From Paenibacillus maysiensis (lineage in GTDB: Bacteria > Bacillota > Bacilli > Paenibacillales > Paenibacillaceae), in contig NZ_ASRY01000313.1 of NCBI RefSeq assembly GCF_000520815.1, forward strand, positions 1-44,671: DNA of 44,671 bases, read 5' to 3'. The notes below the pieces were generated by a model. The model was not told the DNA's origin, did not search any database, and saw only the letters and a list, made by a program, of their open reading frames with translations. Both the position numbers and the translations under genes were made by a program. Positions 40,387 to 44,671 of the stretch are shown here, piece after piece (position 1 is the stretch's first letter; every line of letters begins with the position of its first letter).

Positions 40387-40793
40387 GGGGTATCCTCCAG
40401 TAGTGATGGGTTTTCATAGATGTTGCCAATGATTGAGCAATGTCGAGTTACCTCAAACCCTGTCCATCCTCCGTTACCTGCATTTGCCTTGTACAAACTG
40501 AGGGGCACTTTCTTAAACCTCGCTTGGTTTGAGTCATAACAGATGATTGCGACTTCATTTTGCTTAAGTGCGTAATCTGGTGGAATAACATCTCCCTCGT
40601 ATATCTCTTTACCGTTACGGTCTTGTAGCCCGGTATATTGCATGAGCACTTTTTCGTCGTCCGAGAAGCCGCGTACATATTGCCCATCAAGTGGATTGAA
40701 TGCCGCCACCTTGCCGTCTGGATCAATAGTCACCTCATAGTCCATTTCCTTTGCGAACACGTCCCACGCTCTGAATTTGATGGGTCTACTCAT
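40383..40793 (-). CDS. YopX-family protein
   Basis: 136 residues. The family signature is clear: RPIKFRAWDVFAKEMDYEV at the start, LMQYTGLQDRNGKEIYEGDV near 50-70, and C-terminal strands (TGFEVTRHCSIIGNIYENP). Common in phages of Gram-positive bacteria; function unknown. AAGGAGAGGATACAA precedes the ATG. Confidence 0.9.
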   Translation of the reverse strand: MSRPIKFRAWDVFAKEMDYEVTIDPDGKVAAFNPLDGQYVRGFSDDEKVLMQYTGLQDRNGKEIYEGDVIPPDYALKQNEVAIICYDSNQARFKKVPLSLYKANAGNGGWTGFEVTRHCSIIGNIYENPSLLEDTP

Positions 40794-40825
40794 TTGTATC
40801 CTCTCCTTGCCCTTTAGGGGCTGAA

Positions 40826-41014
40826 TTATATATCAGACCATATACCGTAAATAGACACCGTATCGCCAAGAACACAAACACCACCTATCGGTTCACAATC
40901 AACCTCCCCATGTCTTTCACGGGCAACTTCCACCTTTATGTCGCCACCATATATATCACGTTCTTTAATCAATACTTCAATCAAGTCGTTCAGGGTTCTC
41001 ACTCTGTCATTCAT
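40826..41014 (-). CDS. Small phage protein (62 residues)
   Basis: A helix-then-strand protein (MNDRVRTLNDLIEVLIKERD, GGDIKVEVARERHGEVDCEP, ending VSIYGIWSDI). GAGGGGATAGAGGA precedes ATG 41014; the longer frame to 41071 lacks a site. Resembles small early phage proteins of unknown role. Confidence 0.6.
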   Translation of the reverse strand: MNDRVRTLNDLIEVLIKERDIYGGDIKVEVARERHGEVDCEPIGGVCVLGDTVSIYGIWSDI

Positions 41015-41030
41015 TCCTCTATCCCCTCCA

Positions 41031-41180
41031 TCACTGATATTCTCCATGAGTGTCCAAACCACACCGAACACAATAGCCTGCTTGCTCTATTTCATTGCTC
41101 CCGTAACCTGTGCTGACTGTATATGTCTCCCACTTATGACCCCTGTATCTACAGATCAGACGTTTGATCCATTGGATCAT
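41031..41180 (-). CDS. Small Cys-containing phage protein (49 residues)
   Basis: The sequence starts MIQWIKRLICRYRGHKWETY and ends with YCVRCGLDTHGEYQ, a CxxC that with upstream Cys/His could bind zinc. ATG 41180 follows AAAGGAGATAGAGGA and overlaps the preceding stop (ATGA). Confidence 0.55.
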   Translation of the reverse strand: MIQWIKRLICRYRGHKWETYTVSTGYGSNEIEQAGYCVRCGLDTHGEYQ

Positions 41181-41542
41181 TCCTCTATCTCCTTTCCTTG
41201 GGTAGCTATTAGAGCTGCTAAACAGATACGTTCTGGTGTCATATGCCATATCAGATCGGGCCACGCGATTACATGCCCTTCTCCAAATACCGTCAATTGC
41301 TGTAGTTCAATTAAATATCTTCTACGTTTAGAGAATATCTGTTTCTTCATGTGCTCTATCACTTCCCATGCTGCACCCATGCCCGTCGAATAATCTTTTG
41401 GATAATGGTCGAAGCCTTCCGAACTTATCCATCCATAATTTATAGGGCTTTTCTTTTTGCCCATCACTTTAACAGCGACCCATATATTCCGTTCCTGTGG
41501 ATTCATCCAATTCCATTTAGCTATCACTTCATCACGATTCAT
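41177..41542 (-). CDS. Phage protein with ABA-sandwich (BC1872-like) fold, probable
   Basis: 121 residues starting NRDEVIAKWNWMNPQERNIW with WISSEGFDHYPKDYSTGMGA AWEVIEHM near 38-65. The opening D-x-x-VA-x-W, a central P-x-YS-T-x-x-x-AAW-x-V and the alpha/beta end (PERICLAALIATQG) fit the small phage ABA-sandwich proteins. Function unknown. Confidence 0.65.
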   Translation of the reverse strand: MNRDEVIAKWNWMNPQERNIWVAVKVMGKKKSPINYGWISSEGFDHYPKDYSTGMGAAWEVIEHMKKQIFSKRRRYLIELQQLTVFGEGHVIAWPDLIWHMTPERICLAALIATQGKEIEE

Positions 41543-41691
41543 AACCGATCACTCTCGCATTCTTCGCAATCTTCTGCGTTACTTTCTTCCATCCGAGCAT
41601 TTAACTTTTCCAGTACCTTATCAGGGAGCTTCCCGCAGGCACATCCCATCTTTCGTCCTGTAGATTTCTCTATCAGTGTGTAATGACCCAT
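41539..41691 (-). CDS. Small zinc-finger-like phage protein (50 residues)
   Basis: ATG 41691 to TGA 41539, overlapping the next start (ATGA). Two cysteine pairs, MGCACGKLP and EDCEECE, could bind one zinc ion. AAGGGAAG lies upstream. Confidence 0.6.
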   Translation of the reverse strand: MGHYTLIEKSTGRKMGCACGKLPDKVLEKLNARMEESNAEDCEECESDRL

Positions 41692-41709
41692 CTGTATCTT
41701 CTTCCCTTC

Positions 41710-42528
41710 TTATTGGAGTCCGTCACGCAATCGGTAATTCAGTTCTATTCCGCCTTTTAGCACCACTAAGTATTCGCGGCACATCTCGTTAATTCGGCTG
41801 CCTATACCCTCGTCAATCTCGCATAAGCCAGCTATTGTTTTTTCAGAGCTGATAAGGATTGGCTTACGTTCAAGGTAGCGATAATTGATGATGGCGAACA
41901 TTTGCTCAATTACAAAATCCGTGGGCTCCTCCCGGCCCTTAAACAAATCGTCTATATAAAGCACGTCTGCCTGCTGCATTTTGTGTATGCGTTGCTCCAG
42001 CGTGTCCAGATTGGCTTTAATCTCGTTGAAACCCTCGACAAAAGGGAAATATAGTACCTGTGTCCCTTTGGCTAAGAGATTATTAGATATCGCCATAAGC
42101 AAATGCGTTTTACCGCACCCAGGACGTCCAAGGAGGGCGATACTGCTGTTGGGTACTCCTTGGTAGTCCAAATCCCTAACGCAGTTGTACGCCGCGTTGT
42201 AGGCTTCCACAACCGGATGCGGTCTGCCATCCTGTACAAAGTTGCCGAAAGTCTTCTTCTGAAACTCCGGTGTGATCCGGCTGGACTTCATCATCCGTTC
42301 TGCCACCCTTTCCTTTTTGCACTCGCAATCTCGCCAGTCGTCCCGGTAATCAAATGGGCCGTCTCCGGTTTTAACACGTACCAAGAACCCTTCTTCATCT
42401 TTGCATTTTTGGCAACGGTATTTATCCTTGGGTTCCGGTTCGGTTTTGGAGGTCAAGGTAAGCAAACTCGCTCTCTTTTTGATGTCCTCCAGATTGAACT
42501 CTTTCACCGCGGACTTTATGCTCTGCAT
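41710..42528 (-). CDS. DnaC/IstB-like helicase loader (AAA+ ATPase)
   Basis: 272 residues. An N-terminal zinc-binding part (CQKCKDEEGF, WRDCECKKE) precedes the ATPase: Walker A LLGRPGCGKTHLL near residue 130, Walker B DVLYIDDLFKG near 190, sensor-1 PILISSEKTI near 225 and the arginine finger region GIGSRINEMCREY. It loads the replicative helicase at the origin opened by the initiator. GGGGGGAATCAAT precedes the ATG. It overlaps the initiator gene by 107 bases in another frame. Confidence 0.9.
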   Translation of the reverse strand: MQSIKSAVKEFNLEDIKKRASLLTLTSKTEPEPKDKYRCQKCKDEEGFLVRVKTGDGPFDYRDDWRDCECKKERVAERMMKSSRITPEFQKKTFGNFVQDGRPHPVVEAYNAAYNCVRDLDYQGVPNSSIALLGRPGCGKTHLLMAISNNLLAKGTQVLYFPFVEGFNEIKANLDTLEQRIHKMQQADVLYIDDLFKGREEPTDFVIEQMFAIINYRYLERKPILISSEKTIAGLCEIDEGIGSRINEMCREYLVVLKGGIELNYRLRDGLQ

Positions 42529-43270
42529 ATTGATTCCCCCCTGCTCTCATTTCTCTTGATTGCTGACGCGAATGTATCCCTTCCTTCATCCAGCGTTCAC
42601 TAATTGATTTAAGGAACTTGACGTTCACTTTCCCGTTATCAGCAGACTCAGAAGCCTCTAACAACAGTTCTTTGCAAAATGACTCGTCGTAACCTTTTTG
42701 TCTGACCTCTTTGAAAAACTGTCTAAAGAGTTCTGGCATGACAAAGGTTCCACAGACTTTGGTGTATACATCGCCTAGAGCCATTTTTTCCGACTCATGT
42801 GTAGTAGTAGATATTTCTTTAAGATTTTCTTTAAAAGACTTTCTTTCTTGGTACCCTAATCCGGGTACTCCCCCCGTACTCTGATTAGGGTACTCCCCAT
42901 ACTCTGATTCGGGTACAGTACTCTTTTTAGGGTGTACTCTATTTAGGGTACTGTCATCTATTTGCCACTCACTGAAATTTTTATTGAATCCAATCTCTCG
43001 GCTGGTTGTGTAAGTTCCTTCGGCGTAAACCTTTATCACCTTCATTTCAATGAGCTTGTCTAACTCACGTTTTACTTGAGCTTTTTTTGTATCCGTCGCC
43101 TCAGCTATGAACGAGAGTGACATACCATGACTTTTCCTTTGAAACCCATAGGTGTTCCTTAAGATAGATATGATGATTCCATATTGAGTACCGTTGAATT
43201 TCCGTTTTGCTATTTCCTCAAGTATTTCATTAGTTATCCGTGTAAACGGTGCATCCAAATGACTGGACAT
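42422..43270 (-). CDS. Phage replication initiator, O-like winged helix with DnaD-like C-terminus
   Basis: 282 residues. The N-terminal phage-rep-O domain is PFTRITNEILEEIAKRKFNG, then YGIIISILRNTYGFQRKSHG, MSLSFIAEATDTKKAQVKRE and LDKLIEMKVIKVYAEG: a winged helix that binds iterons. The middle (about residues 106-140) is low in structure and is encoded by the iteron array. The C-terminal part (YDESFCKELLLEASESADNG, VKFLKSISERWMKEG) is DnaD-like and probably recruits the loader. Followed by the DnaC-like gene, as in lambda O-P. Confidence 0.88.
   Translation of the reverse strand: MSSHLDAPFTRITNEILEEIAKRKFNGTQYGIIISILRNTYGFQRKSHGMSLSFIAEATDTKKAQVKRELDKLIEMKVIKVYAEGTYTTSREIGFNKNFSEWQIDDSTLNRVHPKKSTVPESEYGEYPNQSTGGVPGLGYQERKSFKENLKEISTTTHESEKMALGDVYTKVCGTFVMPELFRQFFKEVRQKGYDESFCKELLLEASESADNGKVNVKFLKSISERWMKEGIHSRQQSREMRAGGNQYAEHKVRGERVQSGGHQKESEFAYLDLQNRTGTQG
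42851..42951. other. Putative prophage replication origin: five 18-bp iterons inside the initiator gene
   Basis: Five imperfect palindromes near the consensus GTACTCTGATTAGGGTAC lie at 42851-42868, 42876-42893, 42899-42916, 42918-42935 and 42934-42951. Next to them, downstream in the direction of transcription, is an AT-rich run (about 42795-42850). Lambda ori has the same arrangement: four 18-bp iterons in gene O followed by an AT-rich tract. Confidence 0.75.
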
Positions 43271-43281
43271 GTAATCACCAC

Positions 43282-43464
43282 CTACATCGCTTGTTTGTCT
43301 TGATTACCTGAGTGACACGACCATTTTTTCATGTACTCATTAACTGCCTTATCCAAAAATTGCTGCATCGGTATTCCGTGCTCTACGCAGAATAATTTCA
43401 ACCTTTTGTGTTCCTGCGGATCGAGACGGTAGGGAATATTTTTTGTCTTGGTGTATTCTGCCAT
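43282..43464 (-). CDS. Small ribbon-helix-helix-like protein
   Basis: 60 residues: KTKNIPYRLDPQEHKRLKLF (strand and first helix), then CVEHGIPMQQFLDKAVNEYM (second helix). Looks like an Arc/CopG-type DNA-binding protein. First gene after the leftward early promoter. ATG 43464 lies nine bases after GGAG; an ATG two codons upstream is too close. Confidence 0.7.
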   Translation of the reverse strand: MAEYTKTKNIPYRLDPQEHKRLKLFCVEHGIPMQQFLDKAVNEYMKKWSCHSGNQDKQAM

Positions 43465-43480
43465 TATCATTCACTCCTTC

Positions 43481-43598
43481 AAGTCTCATTGACGTCATTA
43501 TAACACGTTATCGTTTATTTTGTAACGTTATCGTTATATTTTAGTTTATACCGTTTACTTATCGCCTACTATACGTATGATAGGAATAGGTGATAAGT
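43481..43598. promoter_or_regulatory. Divergent early promoters with operator repeats (lysogeny switch region)
   Basis: Leftward: TTACAA, 17 bases, TATAAT (on the minus strand, within about 43495-43525). Rightward: TTTACT, 16 bases, TATGAT near 43576-43581. ACGTTATCGTT occurs at 43505-43515 and 43525-43535, one of them over the leftward -35. ACTTATCGCCT (43557-43567) faces AGGTGATAAGT (43588-43598) as an inverted pair around the rightward promoter. Confidence 0.65.
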
Positions 43599-43599
43599 G

Positions 43600-43812
43600 A
43601 TGATTAAAAGTAATTTGCCAATGCTTATGGCGGGTAAAAAAATTAGAAGTATAAACAAATTAGCTAAGGAAACTGGCGTGAGTGCCCCGGCTTTGGGTCG
43701 CCTATACGATGGGACTAACATCCGTATTGACTATTCAACTATTGAAGCACTCTGCGCCTATTTTGAAATCGGTATTGGTGATCTATTGGAGTACGTACCA
43801 GACGAGGACTAA
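43600..43812 (+). CDS. Cro/C1-type HTH regulator (70 residues)
   Basis: The only plus-strand gene of the prophage here. It is a single xre-type helix-turn-helix domain: GKKIRSINKLAKETGVSAPA, LGRLYDGTNIRIDYSTIEAL, CAYFEIGIGDLLEY. AGGTGATAAGTG precedes ATG 43600 (a GTG one codon earlier is possible). It has no C-terminal protease or oligomerisation domain, so it is Cro-like or a minimal repressor. It is divergent from the replication genes and probably binds the operators between them. Confidence 0.85.
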   Translation: MIKSNLPMLMAGKKIRSINKLAKETGVSAPALGRLYDGTNIRIDYSTIEALCAYFEIGIGDLLEYVPDED

Positions 43813-43976
43813 GCCCCTCTTTGCTCTAACCGATCCATCTTTTGCTTGATGCGGTCTATCTGCCATTCGTAGTGCATGACATCTCCGTAATTGTTGTATT
43901 TTTCAGCCTCGTCCCGTTTCTCAATCGCGTGGGCGAGGTCAATCTTCAGTAGTGTGTAATCGTTTTTTGCTGCCAT
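43809..43976 (-). CDS. Small helical phage protein (55 residues)
   Basis: Two charged helices (NDYTLLKIDLAHAIEKRDEA, YEWQIDRIKQKMDRLEQ). ATG 43976 with GGAAAGTGAAG upstream is preferred to the longer frame. Overlaps the upstream DUF3310 gene and ends four bases into the convergent regulator gene. Confidence 0.55.
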   Translation of the reverse strand: MAAKNDYTLLKIDLAHAIEKRDEAEKYNNYGDVMHYEWQIDRIKQKMDRLEQRGA

Positions 43977-44205
43977 CTTCACTTTCCTCCAAGTCTTGTA
44001 TGAGCCGTTCAATGTATTCAACCGTCTTTCGCAGGTCCTCTACTCCATTCTTCCGCTTCCATCGCCACAAGTATTTAATGCATGCACCTGTGATATAAGC
44101 TTCTAAGCCACTCAGTCCCTTTGTAGCGGTCTTTATAGCAGCAAGGCACTCTACTTCACCTTCGACTCCTACATCGTAGTGAGAAGGACGTATAGCGTCA
44201 CTCAT
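43939..44205 (-). CDS. DUF3310 family phage protein
   Basis: 88 residues with the DUF3310 pattern: PSHYDVGVEGEVECLAAIK, then GLEAYITGACIKYLWRWKRK and GVEDLRKTVEYIERLIQ. These small proteins resemble nucleotide-kinase-associated phage proteins; role unknown. ATGA overlap with the upstream tiny membrane protein gene. Confidence 0.85.
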   Translation of the reverse strand: MSDAIRPSHYDVGVEGEVECLAAIKTATKGLSGLEAYITGACIKYLWRWKRKNGVEDLRKTVEYIERLIQDLEESEDGSKKRLHTTED

Positions 44206-44327
44206 AACCCACTCTCCCTATTCAATGTGTTGTGCTCTATCTGCTCTATAAGGAAATACCGATCTATACTTACAACTCCTATAAACAACAGTACAGCAGC
44301 TAATATAGTGGTATAGGCTCTTATCAT
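44202..44327 (-). CDS. Tiny membrane protein (41 residues)
   Basis: ATG 44327 to TGA 44202, joined by ATGA overlaps to both neighbours. One membrane helix (MIRAYTTILAAVLLFIGVVS) and a polar tail (IDRYFLIEQIEHNTLN). Function unknown. Confidence 0.6.
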   Translation of the reverse strand: MIRAYTTILAAVLLFIGVVSIDRYFLIEQIEHNTLNRESGL

Positions 44328-44671
44328 GGGGTGTTCTCCTGAGGAGTCCTAGTTGCCTTGTGAAGCAATCTCAGTCCCTCTATAGACTTCTTTAGTCTGG
44401 CTATCTCTGCATCCTTTTGTTGTATAAGGGATTGTGCTGCGACAAAATCATTGTACAAACCTCTGGAAACCTCCGCCCAGTTAAGTTCACCTACCTGTAT
44501 ATCTGGCTGCTGTGGTGGGTCTGGATCAAAATACGATTGGCTAATAAGAGAATCTACCATCGCATGCATGTGTTCTTTTCCCTTTTCGTATGAATTTGTT
44601 GAATTGGTTTCATAAGCGCCGCTCATCCATGCTAACAGCTTATCTGCATCTATTAAGCGTGGTTTATCTGT
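44324..44671 (-). CDS. Phage protein, N-terminus beyond the right edge (partial)
   Basis: The frame is open to the window edge. The segment just inside the edge, KPRLIDADKLLAWM, is typical of the first residues of small phage proteins, so the annotated ATG at 44626 is internal. The rest is helical (AEVSRGLYNDFVAAQSLIQQ, KDAEIARLKKSIEGLRLLHK), ending PQENTP with an ATGA overlap to the next gene. Confidence 0.6.
   Translation of the reverse strand, partial: TDKPRLIDADKLLAWMSGAYETNSTNSYEKGKEHMHAMVDSLISQSYFDPDPPQQPDIQVGELNWAEVSRGLYNDFVAAQSLIQQKDAEIARLKKSIEGLRLLHKATRTPQENTP

Noticed and set aside
42851..42951. A CRISPR array or tandem protein repeat
   Set aside because: The units are 18-bp palindromes with short irregular spacing inside a coding sequence, typical of replication iterons; no spacers of constant length and no cas genes.
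44324..44626. A complete 100-codon gene starting at ATG 44626
   Set aside because: The frame is open to the window edge and the upstream part reads RLIDADKLLAWM, a typical start region, so the gene is partial.

Overview
The window looks like a chromosomal segment of a Paenibacillus, most like the P. polymyxa group. The grounds are a YoaJ-type expansin, a membrane-anchored AraC regulator beside an LplB/LplC-type sugar importer, strong GGAGG ribosome binding sites and a sporulation sigma factor gene. From about 15.8 kb to the right edge it is a prophage inserted in that gene. Species and family names rest on protein patterns read by eye; no database search was run.

Host part (1-15.8 kb). A partial membrane protein gene at the left edge is followed by an iron-dependent alcohol dehydrogenase (-), a secreted expansin (+), and a sensor/AraC regulator (+). 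These face a three-gene carbohydrate ABC importer read right to left (permease, permease, binding lipoprotein) with cre-like sites. From 9.0 to 10.4 kb lies a patch of small or broken genes. Then come an EamA transporter, a YdcF-type protein, a PRISE-like reductase convergent with an HxlR regulator, and a DUF523 protein.

Junction. At 15460 starts sigK, the mother-cell sigma factor. It matches SigK for 114 codons and loses the match immediately after ATC ending at 15801. A SpoIVCA-like large serine recombinase ends 19 bases further on, facing it. This is the layout of the B. subtilis skin element, but the cargo here is a well-preserved podovirus-like prophage. The C-terminal half of sigK and the right attachment site lie outside the window.

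Prophage (15.8-44.7 kb). Almost everything is on the minus strand, so transcription runs from right to left. Early region (44.6-38.4 kb): many tiny genes coupled by ATGA overlaps, a Cro-type regulator at a divergent promoter/operator region, an O-like initiator with five iterons inside its gene, and a DnaC-like loader. Middle (38.1-37.0 kb): a RinA/ArpU-type activator, phased repeats with a TATAAT box, a terminator, a second promoter with paired operators, and a 41-nt tRNA-like minihelix. Late region (37.0-17.5 kb): small and large terminase, portal, scaffold, N4-gp56-type capsid protein, adaptor, tailspike, tail proteins, two large putative ejection proteins and a lysis cassette. Hairpin terminators sit after several late genes.

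The two strongest observations are the sigK interruption and a candidate programmed -1 frameshift at 24118-24124. The frameshift has a GGGAAAC slippery heptamer, an immediate TGA, a six-base spacer and a strong hairpin. It would join a 499-residue virion protein to a 138-residue peptidoglycan hydrolase domain that lacks a convincing start of its own.
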